Below are positions 1-8,504 of a stretch of 64,000 nt of DNA, piece after piece. Below the pieces are notes generated by a model that was given only the letters and a program-made list of their open reading frames with translations, searched no databases and was not told the DNA's origin. The translations under genes and the position numbers were made by a program. Positions within the stretch are counted from its first letter, which is position 1; each line of letters opens with the position of its first letter. Origin of the DNA: Dyadobacter fermentans DSM 18053 (lineage in GTDB: Bacteria; Bacteroidota; Bacteroidia; Cytophagales; Spirosomataceae); contig NC_013037.1 of NCBI RefSeq assembly GCF_000023125.1, positions 1,054,001 through 1,118,000 of the forward strand, given 5' to 3'.

Positions 1-597
1 CATGATGGAATCGTAAAACGGATCGCCTACCGGCAGGCAGCATGGGGATATACGCTTGGGCGCTCCCTGCGAGGAAATGACCCACTCGCTAACCTGCAAC
101 ACCTCATCGACGCTGATGATCAACACAAGATCCTGGCACACACCAACAAACCTTTGGCAATATTGCAGCTTACGGTGCAGGACATCAGTGCAATGCGCGC
201 AATGGATGCATTGGACGTGCATGCACATATTCACCTTCAGGAGACAGTCATCCGGCTGACGGATTCCATGGGCGGCGCAGAGCGCATCAACCGGACCGTA
301 TTTCCCTCGACATACCGGCTAATCCTGCACTTGATCATTTACCTGTTTGTGATCACACTCACAATTTCGCTTAATAGCATTAACAATTTGCTCGTCATTC
401 CGCTGCTGATGCTGATTTCCGCCAGCTTTTTCTGCATCGAAAAGATCGCGTACCATTTACAAGACCCATTTAAAAATAGCCCAAGTGATATCCCCATCAC
501 GGAAATCGCCAAAAATATAGAAGTCAACACGCGGCAATTGCTGGGTGAAGAAGTGAAGGCGACAGAGTCGAATACGGAAAGCTATTTTGTTATGTAA
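1..597 (+). CDS. Bestrophin-family (UPF0187) membrane channel, 3' part only
   Basis: The reading frame is open from the first base, so the start lies outside the window; about 198 C-terminal residues are visible. A hydrophobic pair of segments (about residues 106-140 of the visible part) is followed by the bestrophin-type ending, where a short stretch reading DPFKNSPSDIPIT leads into an acidic tail with the RQLLGE motif. Bacterial bestrophin homologues form pentameric anion or cation channels in the inner membrane. The family call rests on this C-terminal pattern only. No partner gene is visible downstream; the next gene is a small unrelated frame. Confidence 0.75.
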   Translation, partial: HDGIVKRIAYRQAAWGYTLGRSLRGNDPLANLQHLIDADDQHKILAHTNKPLAILQLTVQDISAMRAMDALDVHAHIHLQETVIRLTDSMGGAERINRTVFPSTYRLILHLIIYLFVITLTISLNSINNLLVIPLLMLISASFFCIEKIAYHLQDPFKNSPSDIPITEIAKNIEVNTRQLLGEEVKATESNTESYFVM

Positions 598-683
598 ATG
601 TTTTGTGCAAATAAAACTGATGTAACACTCGTGTAAGCCCCGTAATAATTAGCTATACTGGTGATAAAACGTTATCTTCCTGA

Positions 684-857
684 ATGGAAAACAAACATGT
701 GATAGGATCAGTTGTGTCGTTGTTAACGGACGCTGATAAGCGGTTACGGATTTTGAACTACTTGAAGCGAATTTACTACTGCGAAGAAATTGGGGACTTG
801 GATCACAAAATGCTGGCCTATTTCGAGCGGGAGTTGATTCCGGTGCCGGCCAGGTAA
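684..857 (+). CDS. Small hypothetical protein, 57 aa
   Basis: An ATG-started frame of 57 codons, rich in charged residues (MENKHVIGSVVSLL at the start, ending in ELIPVPAR), with no membrane segment and no recognised domain. It is followed 28 bases later by a good intrinsic terminator, which supports its being a real transcription unit. No Shine-Dalgarno is obvious, as is usual in Bacteroidota. Function unknown; it could equally be a chance frame. Confidence 0.45.
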   Translation: MENKHVIGSVVSLLTDADKRLRILNYLKRIYYCEEIGDLDHKMLAYFERELIPVPAR

Positions 858-885
858 CACCGTTGCGGATTTGGATAAATGAATG

Positions 886-911
886 GGAGGCCTCGGTCTC
901 CTTTTTTGTTT
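886..911 (+). terminator. Intrinsic terminator after the 57-aa gene
   Basis: A six-base stem GGAGGC/GTCTCC (one G-T pair) with a four-base loop is followed by six T and a further T-rich run, a typical rho-independent terminator on the plus strand. Confidence 0.6.
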
Positions 912-935
912 TATAATGGATGAGTACAGGGCTAA

Positions 936-962
936 AACAAAAAATCCTCCATAGGGAGGATT
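936..962 (-). terminator. Intrinsic terminator of the cold-shock gene
   Basis: Read on the minus strand, a perfect eight-base stem AATCCTCC/GGAGGATT with loop CTAT is followed by a T-rich run. It lies 24 bases beyond the cold-shock stop codon, so it ends that transcript. Confidence 0.8.
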
Positions 963-986
963 CTCTTGCTTAGTATGTTTGGCCGC

Positions 987-1178
987 TTAGATAATTGTTA
1001 CATTAACCGCATTCAGACCTTTTCTACCTTCTTCTACTTCATAAGACACACTGTCATTTTCACGGATATCGTCGTTCAGACCAGTTGTGTGTACAAAAAT
1101 ATCGCTTCCGCCATTTTCCGGAGCAATGAAACCGAATCCTTTGGTGTCATTAAAAAACTTAACCGTTCCTCTATTCAT
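987..1178 (-). CDS. Cold-shock protein, CspA family
   Basis: A 63-residue single cold-shock domain that binds single-stranded RNA or DNA and acts as an RNA chaperone. The RNP1 motif KGFGFI (residues 13-18) and RNP2-like motif DIFVH (residues 26-30) are both present, and the length matches the family. Monocistronic, with its own terminator downstream. The long AT-rich leader upstream of the start (about 1180-1270) would fit the structured 5' UTR typical of csp mRNAs, but no specific fold is claimed. Confidence 0.95.
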   Translation of the reverse strand: MNRGTVKFFNDTKGFGFIAPENGGSDIFVHTTGLNDDIRENDSVSYEVEEGRKGLNAVNVTII

Positions 1179-1318
1179 AACTTTATTTTAAAATATTTAT
1201 CAAATGTAAAATAAAATTTTGTCAACAAAAAACAAATGGACTGTTTTTTAAAATAATATTTTATTTTGCCCTAAAAACACCTATCTTCCTTAATCACCAG
1301 CTATCCGCAACGTCAACA

Positions 1319-1765
1319 ATGCAAAACCTGCTTGAAATACATTTGAATCCTGACATTTTCGGTGTCCGTGAGCATTGTCTCGAAAAGTTGCGCCATCACC
1401 ATTTGCAGCGCCTCGATACCTTGTTGGGCCATTATCCTGCTTTGATTTCCGGAGCTTTTTTTCTGCGATCTACCTCACGGAATGGTATCGCTTTCAGCTT
1501 CCCCGAGGATGAAGCCGGTGACAAGAAAGTAGTTGCGTGGTCGCGCATCTCGGAAGGCAAAGAATTTTTATGCGCTATGAATCTGGACCAGGAAAAACAC
1601 GCCTTCGTGTATGTTACTGTGGACGATACGATGCACCTGATAGACAGCTCTATGCGTTGTCTGTTTGCTTCTGACCTGAGTCCGGCCGAATTGAATATTG
1701 AGGTTAGAAACGGGAAAGCGATCCGCCTGACTATCCCTCCTCACGCATTGGTGATTTATTCCTGA
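1319..1765 (+). CDS. Hypothetical protein resembling the C-terminal beta domain of GH13 amylases
   Basis: 148 residues. The order of elements (a helical stretch HHHLQRLDTLLGHYPAL, an aromatic beta stretch, then VVAWSRISEGKEFLCAMNLD and a closing strand PPHALVIYS) resembles the segment of GH13 alpha-amylases that joins the barrel to the C-terminal beta sandwich. The catalytic barrel itself is absent, so this would be a stand-alone domain or a relic. The resemblance is weak and by pattern only; treat the product as unknown. Start is the first ATG after an A/T-rich upstream region. Confidence 0.5.
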   Translation: MQNLLEIHLNPDIFGVREHCLEKLRHHHLQRLDTLLGHYPALISGAFFLRSTSRNGIAFSFPEDEAGDKKVVAWSRISEGKEFLCAMNLDQEKHAFVYVTVDDTMHLIDSSMRCLFASDLSPAELNIEVRNGKAIRLTIPPHALVIYS

Positions 1766-1785
1766 CAGTATTCAGCAAATTCAGG

Positions 1786-2547
1786 TTAGACATTATCCTC
1801 ATCCGCTAACAATTGCTTCAATTTTACGACGTTGTCGATCCCTAATTTAGCGAAAATGGCTGCTTTAAAGGTGCTGATCGTAGAGATGTGCAAACCCGTG
1901 TGCTCTGCGATGCCCGATGTTGTCAGACCCTGAACAAGTAGTTTGGCAACCTCTCTCTGGCGTGGGGTCAAAAGATCTTGCTTTCGGGATGTCTTGTAAT
2001 TTTCGATCAGGTAACGGAACAAGGATTTCAGATGGTCGTCGCTGAGATAAGTCCCGCCTGCATTCACTGTGAGCACGCAGCTGACGAGTTCGGTCAGGTC
2101 TTTATGCTTCGATATATAGCCTTTTACGCCATTCTTGAGATAATCAATAGCCGCTTCGGCCCTGAGCTCTTCCCCGTACAAAATAATGTGGGCATTAGGG
2201 TACGTGTTTCTGAGCTCTGTCACAGGATTATACTCTTCCTCTTCAAAGTCGGAATTGATTACCAAAATAAAAAGACCGGACGAAAGGCCAGGCTCGGATC
2301 CGGTCAGCTCATTGACGGTTTTCGCTTGGGCGATGGACCACTGCGGGAATTCGGCTGTCAACAAGGCGGCCAAACCTTGACGGGATACGGGATAGGTATC
2401 AACAATTATAATAGCTCTGGCATCGGCCCCTGAAAGTTCGGTCATGGTCAAAGGTAGGCCGAAAGCTGAGCGTGTCAAGGTTTTATTATCCCGCACCGGC
2501 GAAATCCGGTAACCCAGGTTGTGAGGGCCTGTTTTATTTTTGAGCAC
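1786..2547 (-). CDS. LuxR/NarL-type response regulator
   Basis: Receiver domain (about residues 44-160, core strands IIIVD and LFILVINSD) followed by a LuxR-type helix-turn-helix (about 190-250, LTPRQREVAKLLVQGLTTSGIA...). NarL-family regulators bind DNA after phosphorylation by a histidine kinase. Up to 34 residues precede the receiver fold; a second ATG at 2445 would give a standard-length protein of 219 residues and may be the true start. No kinase is adjacent; the PAS kinase at 3984 is on the other strand and two genes away. Confidence 0.85.
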   Translation of the reverse strand: MLKNKTGPHNLGYRISPVRDNKTLTRSAFGLPLTMTELSGADARAIIIVDTYPVSRQGLAALLTAEFPQWSIAQAKTVNELTGSEPGLSSGLFILVINSDFEEEEYNPVTELRNTYPNAHIILYGEELRAEAAIDYLKNGVKGYISKHKDLTELVSCVLTVNAGGTYLSDDHLKSLFRYLIENYKTSRKQDLLTPRQREVAKLLVQGLTTSGIAEHTGLHISTISTFKAAIFAKLGIDNVVKLKQLLADEDNV

Positions 2548-2768
2548 CTTGCCCAGCTCATGTAAATTTTGACCAGAAATCCCGCATCAGAAATGACTTT
2601 AAGTGCCTCGCACAGTGTGCTACGATTTATTTATCGTATTTATTTTACACGAAATTCAAACAAATTGGAATATTTAACGTTCTGATAACGAAAGGCTTCC
2701 TGACACTACGCTGGTAAAACTCTGTTCTCTCATCTGGTCCTTCGCCAACGAGTTTAAACCAGACCAAC

Positions 2769-3869
2769 ATGGAAAAGATCAGATTTGCCTCCCCCCATAA
2801 AAGCCAGTTTTTCCCTACACTTAAAAAGCGGGTTGACGCCTATTTCACCGAAAACGATAAGACCCGGTACGCCAACAAAACCATGGTTGTCAAAACCGTG
2901 GTGCTGCTTTCAGCCTACATTCTGCCTTTTTTCGCCATTTTGATCTTCACGCCGCCATTCTGGGTCAGTATGCTGTTATGGCTGGTGATGGGCGCGGGCA
3001 TTTCCGGCATTGGAATGAGTATCATGCACGATGCTAACCATGGCGCATTTTCAAATAATCCGGTGGTGAATAAATGGCTGGGGTATACCATTAACCTGGC
3101 GGGTGCCGGTGTAACAAACTGGAAATTACAGCACAATATCCTGCACCATACCTATACAAACGTCGCCAATCTGGACGAAGACATCAAAGACCGCGGCGTG
3201 ATCAAACTTTCGCCGCATGAAAAGACAGGGCCGCTGCACCGCTTTCAATGGCTGTATGCATTTTTCTTTTATGGCATCCTTACCTTGTATTGGGTGTTGT
3301 TAAAAGATTTTATCCAGTATGTTCATTTTATCAAGTCGGGCGTAAACCGTCAGACCAGGGCTGAGAACACCGAAATGCTGCTGGGGTTGATCCTGATGAA
3401 AGTCATTTATCTGAGTATCTTTTTTGCCATCCCGGTTTTTGTTTTTCATTTGCCCTTTTTAGAAATACTGGCGGGTTTTTTACTCATGCATTTTGCTGCC
3501 GGACTGGTGCTGACGGTTATATTCCAGCTGGCACATTCAGTAGAAGGTACTGAGCACCCGCTGCCCAACGATGCGGGGGTTATAGAAAAAGATTGGGCAA
3601 TCCACCAGCTGGAAACGACCGTCAACTTCTCGCCCCGCAACAAATGGCTGAGCTGGTACATCGGCGGACTGAATTTTCAGATTGAACACCACCTGTTCCC
3701 CAAAATCTGCCACGTGCATTATCCCAGGATCGCCCCGATTGTAAAAAAAACGGCGGCCGAATTCGGGCTGACCTATCTTGAAAACAAATCATTTGCTTCC
3801 GCACTTAGATCGCACATCGCAAGTCTCAAACGCTTTGGCGCGCCGAGCTTCAATGAGGCGATCGTCTGA
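2769..3869 (+). CDS. Membrane fatty-acid (acyl-CoA/lipid) desaturase
   Basis: 366-residue di-iron membrane desaturase that introduces a double bond into acyl chains. All three histidine boxes are visible: HDANH (87-91), HNILHH (122-127) and QIEHH (304-308). The last, with Gln in place of the first His, is typical of front-end desaturases (delta-6/linoleoyl-CoA type). Hydrophobic segments lie at about 42-85 and 205-255, as in the family. Stands alone, with no electron-transfer partner next to it. Probably tunes membrane fluidity. Confidence 0.93.
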   Translation: MEKIRFASPHKSQFFPTLKKRVDAYFTENDKTRYANKTMVVKTVVLLSAYILPFFAILIFTPPFWVSMLLWLVMGAGISGIGMSIMHDANHGAFSNNPVVNKWLGYTINLAGAGVTNWKLQHNILHHTYTNVANLDEDIKDRGVIKLSPHEKTGPLHRFQWLYAFFFYGILTLYWVLLKDFIQYVHFIKSGVNRQTRAENTEMLLGLILMKVIYLSIFFAIPVFVFHLPFLEILAGFLLMHFAAGLVLTVIFQLAHSVEGTEHPLPNDAGVIEKDWAIHQLETTVNFSPRNKWLSWYIGGLNFQIEHHLFPKICHVHYPRIAPIVKKTAAEFGLTYLENKSFASALRSHIASLKRFGAPSFNEAIV

Positions 3870-3983
3870 TAGGCGTGTCGACTAGGTGCCGGACCGGGGC
3901 ACGCTTTTAGTATAATATAACGCCGCTGTTATCACCAGCTTTAACAAGCTCCTACATGCGGCACCTCATTTTCAATTATTTCA

Positions 3984-5546
3984 ATGGAAAGTCAACGACA
4001 ATGGTCGTCCCTGTTCGAAAATATAGGGAGCGATCATTCAGGCCCGGATTTACTGTTCCGGCATCTACCAATGGGCATTTGCTTTTGCGATGCTACCGGG
4101 ACAATCACTTACGGCAATGCCATGTCGCAAGTGCTTTGGGGCGCAGAGGGCATTCCGTCACAGAAATTCTGTGGTTCTCACCGTCTTTTAAATGCCGACG
4201 GCTCATTGTTGCTTTTTGAAGATTCGCCCGTTGCTATCTGCCTTAGAGAAAACCGTCCGGTTGCGGGTTTTGACCTTACTATGGAGCGGCGCGACGGTTC
4301 GGTGACCAATGTCAGCTCCAATGTGTCCCCAGTTTATAACAATGCCGGTGATCTGCTCGGGGCAGTTAATTGTTTCCACGAAAACACGAGCCAAAATGCG
4401 GCCCAGCAAGCGCTTAGCAGAAAAACTTTTGAGTTGCAGGAGTACATCGACAATGCTTCTATAGGTCTGCATTGGGTCGACCATCAGGGCATTATCAAAT
4501 GGGCAAACCAGGCGGAGCTTGACATGCTGGGCTACACGCGTGAAGAATATGTAGGGCATCATATTTCAACTTTCCATCTGCACCTTGACAAAATCAATGA
4601 TATTCTCAGGCGCTTGCAAGAGGACGAGGTCCTGAATCAATACGAATCGGAAATGGTCTGTAAAGACGGAAGCATCCGTGTTGTACACATCAGTTCGAGT
4701 GTTTTTCGTCAGGACGGCCAGTTTGTTCACACCCGATGTTTCACCGTTGATGTAACAACCGTCAAACAGGCCGAATTGCAACTCATGGCCGACCAGCTAC
4801 AAATTATGAATAAAAAGCTCGAAAAGTCGAACAAGGAGTTGCAGGATTTTGCCTATGTGGCCAGCCATGATTTGCAGGAACCTTTACGTAAAATAACCGC
4901 GCTCGGCACATTGCTTGTTAACAGGCATTCTCATGCGCTTAGCCCGGATGGAACAAACCTGGTGATCAGAATGCAGGCCGCATCCAATCGCATGAATATT
5001 TTGATCGAGGACTTGCTGCACTTGTCGCAAGTGTCCAGTGTGAAAGAGAAGACGCGCGTTAATCTGCACGAAGAAATCAATGGGGTTTTGATGGATCTGG
5101 AATCGGCGATCACGGCAAAAGGTGCCGAGATACATCTGGAAGATCTTTATCCAATGAATGGATATGCTCCGCAAATCAGGCAGCTATTTCAGAATTTAAT
5201 CGGGAATGCATTAAAATTCAGCCGTCCAGGAGCAGCGGTAGTTGTTCGTATATCCTCGCAGCTTGTAAGGGGCGCTGATAGTGGTTTCCGTTTGTTTGGG
5301 CTGGAAGCCGAAAAACAGTTCCAGCTGATTGAAATCAAAGACAACGGTATAGGTTTCGAACCAAAATATGCACAAGATATCTTCGAGGTATTTCGGCGTT
5401 TGAACGGCAAACACGAATTCGCTGGAACTGGGATCGGCTTATCTATTGTGAAGAAAGTTATCGAAAATCACCAAGGCCATATCCTTGCAGAGGGGCGCAA
5501 AGGGGATGGCGCGACATTTCGGATATTGCTGCCAACGTTGGAATAA
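3984..5546 (+). CDS. PAS-domain sensor histidine kinase (soluble)
   Basis: 520 residues with no membrane segment. Two PAS-like domains (about 20-135 and 145-265, the second with GLHWVDHQGIIKWAN), a coiled linker, then HisKA with phospho-acceptor H295 in the sequence YVASHDLQEPLRKI and an HATPase domain with N box (NLIGNALKFS, about 404-413), G1 (DNGIGF) and G2 (GTGIGLSIVKK). The DLQEPLRK form of the H box is the type found in phytochrome-like kinases. No cognate response regulator is adjacent on the same strand. Confidence 0.92.
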   Translation: MESQRQWSSLFENIGSDHSGPDLLFRHLPMGICFCDATGTITYGNAMSQVLWGAEGIPSQKFCGSHRLLNADGSLLLFEDSPVAICLRENRPVAGFDLTMERRDGSVTNVSSNVSPVYNNAGDLLGAVNCFHENTSQNAAQQALSRKTFELQEYIDNASIGLHWVDHQGIIKWANQAELDMLGYTREEYVGHHISTFHLHLDKINDILRRLQEDEVLNQYESEMVCKDGSIRVVHISSSVFRQDGQFVHTRCFTVDVTTVKQAELQLMADQLQIMNKKLEKSNKELQDFAYVASHDLQEPLRKITALGTLLVNRHSHALSPDGTNLVIRMQAASNRMNILIEDLLHLSQVSSVKEKTRVNLHEEINGVLMDLESAITAKGAEIHLEDLYPMNGYAPQIRQLFQNLIGNALKFSRPGAAVVVRISSQLVRGADSGFRLFGLEAEKQFQLIEIKDNGIGFEPKYAQDIFEVFRRLNGKHEFAGTGIGLSIVKKVIENHQGHILAEGRKGDGATFRILLPTLE

Positions 5547-5565
5547 ATTCTCTTCTATCACTTTC

Positions 5566-6375
5566 CTACGGCAAGACCTCCGACGGGGCGCGGCCAAACT
5601 CCTTCTTGAAAGCATATGAGAAGTGAGACAAGTCTTCGAAACCCACTTCAAGGTAGACATCGCTTGGTTTACGGCTTTGCCGGTTGATTTGAAAATAAGC
5701 TTCTTCCAACCGTTTCTTTTTGAGCCAGTTTCCGGGATTGGTACCAAAGGTTTTCTGAAAATCCCTCTTAAAAGAAGACAAGCTTCTGCCCGTCAGGAAT
5801 GCAAAGCGTTCCAGGCTGATGTTGAACCGGAAGTTATGGTTCATAAAGGCCGTCAGGTCGATCTTGGCAGGATTGGCAAAGTTGAAGACGATACCGGCCA
5901 TTTCCGGGTCTGCTTTCAGGATAATCATCAGTAATTCCTCCCGTTTGATATCGGCAAATGCCTCGTCGAGCTCCATATTTCCCGTATAATAAGGTTCGAG
6001 CGAATGGATGTAGTGCTCGATCAGTTTGTTTTTTCCAAGAAAAAGAAAGGAATCGTCCGTATGCGACGGCTGCGTCTGAGAAGGATGCCGCTCCAAAAAT
6101 GTTCTCAGGAACGGTTCGTCAAACGTGATGATGATCTTTTCGAATTGGTTGTCGTCCTTGTACTTGGTGTATCGGATCAGATGGTTCTTCCTGGCGATAC
6201 AATAATCCCCAGGAAGAATCTGATAATGCTTGTTTCCATCGAATGCCTTCATCGATCCCCGCAGCAGATACAGGAAGAAGTGCTCGGGAATAAATTGCTC
6301 CGGTGATATTTCCGGGCCGATTTGACAGGACAGGATGTTGTTAACTTTCAATGTATCAGCTTTTGATGCCTGCAA
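5566..6375 (-). CDS. AraC-family transcriptional regulator
   Basis: 269 residues: an N-terminal cupin-like ligand domain (about 20-110) and a C-terminal AraC double helix-turn-helix (about 170-269; NISLERFAFLTGRSLSSFKR and the closing FEDLSHFSYAFKKEFG signature). Last gene of a probable three-gene minus-strand operon SDR, epimerase, araC with gaps of 10 and 2 bases. It is a clear paralogue of the regulator at 25798, which also sits beside an SDR gene; each locus has direct repeats with a 23-bp period in front of its SDR gene. Confidence 0.92.
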   Translation of the reverse strand: MQASKADTLKVNNILSCQIGPEISPEQFIPEHFFLYLLRGSMKAFDGNKHYQILPGDYCIARKNHLIRYTKYKDDNQFEKIIITFDEPFLRTFLERHPSQTQPSHTDDSFLFLGKNKLIEHYIHSLEPYYTGNMELDEAFADIKREELLMIILKADPEMAGIVFNFANPAKIDLTAFMNHNFRFNISLERFAFLTGRSLSSFKRDFQKTFGTNPGNWLKKKRLEEAYFQINRQSRKPSDVYLEVGFEDLSHFSYAFKKEFGRAPSEVLP

Positions 6376-6377
6376 AT

Positions 6378-7337
6378 TTACCGATTAAATAGCGAATCGA
6401 TACTGGCCAGAAGCGCCTCTTCCTTCGACCGCGGATGCCAGTCGAGCGTCGTCACCGCCTTTTGATTGGACATCCGAACGTAGTATGCTTTTCCGGTTGG
6501 CTCCATGCCGGCAACTTGGGATGCAAGCGACGGCCTGTGCCGTTTGATGAGTTGCGCCACGTCGTAAAAACTCATAGCGCCATCGGAGGTCGCAAGGAAC
6601 CGCTCTCCATTCGCCTGCGGATGCAGCATGGCCCGGATATGGAGGTCCGCCACATCCCGCACATCCACCACGCCAAATGTAAATGCCGGGCTTTCGGTGA
6701 TTTGGCCGGCCACAATCCCTTTGATGATCGTGTCCAGGGATGCCGATGAAATATCGCCCAATACCGGCCCGAAAATTCCCACCGGATTGATAACGGACAA
6801 TTCCATTTCGCCGCCCTCGCGCTCCATAAACTGCCAGGAAGCCTTTTCCGCAATGGTTTTCGACTTGATGTAGGGCATGATCGGCGCATGCTCGTCTGTC
6901 CAGTCGGCCTCGGTGAAAATGTGGTTTTCGATGTCCGTACTATAACCGATCGCGGCAAATGAAGACGTGAGCACAACCCTTTTTACGCCGGCATCCCTGG
7001 CTGCTTTCAACACGCGCAAGGAACCGTCCCTGGCGGGGATGATGAGCTCATTTTCATCTGTTGGCTGCTCGGCCGGAAAAGGGGAGGCTATGTGCAGTAC
7101 ATAATCACAGTTTTTCGTAGCCCCATCCCAACCGGTGTCCGCACTCAGATCGGCCTCGTAAAATGATAAATTGTCGGGGTTGGTCAGCCCGCCCTCGTTC
7201 AGCGCACGGATAATGCTTTCTTTTCTGCTGAAAGAACGAATGGTCGTTTTGACGGTGTAGCCCTGCCGGAGCAGTTGCAAGATCGTATGGACGGCCAGGA
7301 ACCCAGTCCCGCCCGTCACCAATACTGTTTTATCCAT
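6378..7337 (-). CDS. NAD(P)-dependent epimerase/aldehyde reductase, extended SDR
   Basis: 319 residues of the extended short-chain dehydrogenase fold, closest in pattern to dihydroflavonol-4-reductase-like aldehyde reductases. The nucleotide-binding motif TGGTGFLA is at residues 8-15 and the catalytic YxxxK appears as YIKSK; SFAAIGYS supplies the active-site serine region. Middle gene of the SDR-epimerase-araC operon. Substrate not predictable; a small carbonyl compound is the usual substrate class. Confidence 0.9.
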   Translation of the reverse strand: MDKTVLVTGGTGFLAVHTILQLLRQGYTVKTTIRSFSRKESIIRALNEGGLTNPDNLSFYEADLSADTGWDGATKNCDYVLHIASPFPAEQPTDENELIIPARDGSLRVLKAARDAGVKRVVLTSSFAAIGYSTDIENHIFTEADWTDEHAPIMPYIKSKTIAEKASWQFMEREGGEMELSVINPVGIFGPVLGDISSASLDTIIKGIVAGQITESPAFTFGVVDVRDVADLHIRAMLHPQANGERFLATSDGAMSFYDVAQLIKRHRPSLASQVAGMEPTGKAYYVRMSNQKAVTTLDWHPRSKEEALLASIDSLFNR

Positions 7338-7347
7338 GATTTGATTG

Positions 7348-8259
7348 TTAAAAAATAAACTTTGTACCCGTTACCATTTCTGCATAATCCCAAAGCTGCC
7401 GTGCCAGGTCCTGATCGTTCATGGCCGGCGTGGAATGCTTTGACAAAGCGGGATAGCCGGCATACTCGTTGGGGCCGTCGGGGCCGATGAATTCGCCGCC
7501 CCGAATGGAGCTGTCGGTGGCCGCAAACAGGCTTGGCAGCGCACCCTGCCATGGTTCCATCACTACTTCGTATTGTGCGAACATGCCGGGAAGCACTTCG
7601 CTGTCGATATGCCTTTGCAGGTCTGTGCGGGTAACGCCGGGGTGTGCAGCCACAGACAGGATAGGACTGTTGCTGGCTTTCATCCTGCGGTCCATTTCAT
7701 AGGTAAACAGGATATCGGCCAATTTGCTGATCGCGTATTCGCGCCAGGGGTCGTAGGACTTTTCGATCTTCAAATTGCCGAAATCAACTCCGGAGGCCAG
7801 CGTTGCAGCACCGCTGGACAGTATTACCACCCGGGCGTTTCCAGCCGCCTGCAATAGGGGGAACAAATGTGCCGTGAGGGCAAAATGCCCCAGGAAATTG
7901 ACACCGAACTGCAATTCAAAGCCCTGGTCTGTTTTGGATGCCGGTGGGATCATCACACCTGCATTGTTGACAAGAATGTCTAAATGACGGTGAGTTTCGC
8001 TGAAATTGTCGGCAAAGCGTTTGACTTCGTCAAGGCTTGCGAGGTTCAGTAAGCCAATTTCCAGGCCGCCCGCCTTTCCGGTTTCAGTCGTAATCCTTTC
8101 TATTGCCGACACAGATTTTTCAATGTCCCTGGCGGCTACCGTCACACTCGCTCCCTTGTCGTGCAGGGCCTTGGCTACCTCATATCCGATCCCGGTGTTA
8201 GCCCCCGTAACTATTGCTATTTTACCTGTTAAATCAGGTATATCATTTGATGTCCACAT
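7348..8259 (-). CDS. Short-chain dehydrogenase/reductase
   Basis: 303-residue classical SDR, oxidoreductin/retinol-dehydrogenase-like in length. TGANTGIG (residues 18-25) binds the cofactor, NNAGVM marks the core strand, and YAISK gives the catalytic Tyr and Lys. First gene of the operon with the epimerase and AraC genes. The 15-bp direct repeats at 8310-8347, directly upstream, are probable regulator sites. Confidence 0.92.
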   Translation of the reverse strand: MWTSNDIPDLTGKIAIVTGANTGIGYEVAKALHDKGASVTVAARDIEKSVSAIERITTETGKAGGLEIGLLNLASLDEVKRFADNFSETHRHLDILVNNAGVMIPPASKTDQGFELQFGVNFLGHFALTAHLFPLLQAAGNARVVILSSGAATLASGVDFGNLKIEKSYDPWREYAISKLADILFTYEMDRRMKASNSPILSVAAHPGVTRTDLQRHIDSEVLPGMFAQYEVVMEPWQGALPSLFAATDSSIRGGEFIGPDGPNEYAGYPALSKHSTPAMNDQDLARQLWDYAEMVTGTKFIF

Positions 8260-8309
8260 TGCTTGGCCGTTTTTTTATGCAAAATTCGGTAATCGGGTAA
8301 CCTAGCAAT

Positions 8310-8347
8310 TTGTTGTGAAGTCCAATTTTACTTTGCTGTGAAGTTCA
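8310..8347. promoter_or_regulatory. 15-bp direct repeat, probable AraC-type operator
   Basis: TTGTTGTGAAGTCCA (8310-8324) and TTGCTGTGAAGTTCA (8333-8347) differ at two positions and have a 23-bp period, about two helical turns. AraC-family proteins usually bind such direct repeats. The site lies 51 bases upstream of the SDR start, in the gap before the divergent sigma-54 activator gene. Confidence 0.6.
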
Positions 8348-8504
8348 GGTATACAGAGCCCGGTTGCAAAGACTTTACTGTTTCATAACTTTGCCTGATT
8401 TGCTTTCCAGATGCAAAGCACGCGTAGTCGCGGATTTGCATTGCCGCACGATTACGTGCAAAAGGTGGACAAATCAACCTAAATTCAGAGATCCCTCATC
8501 ACAG

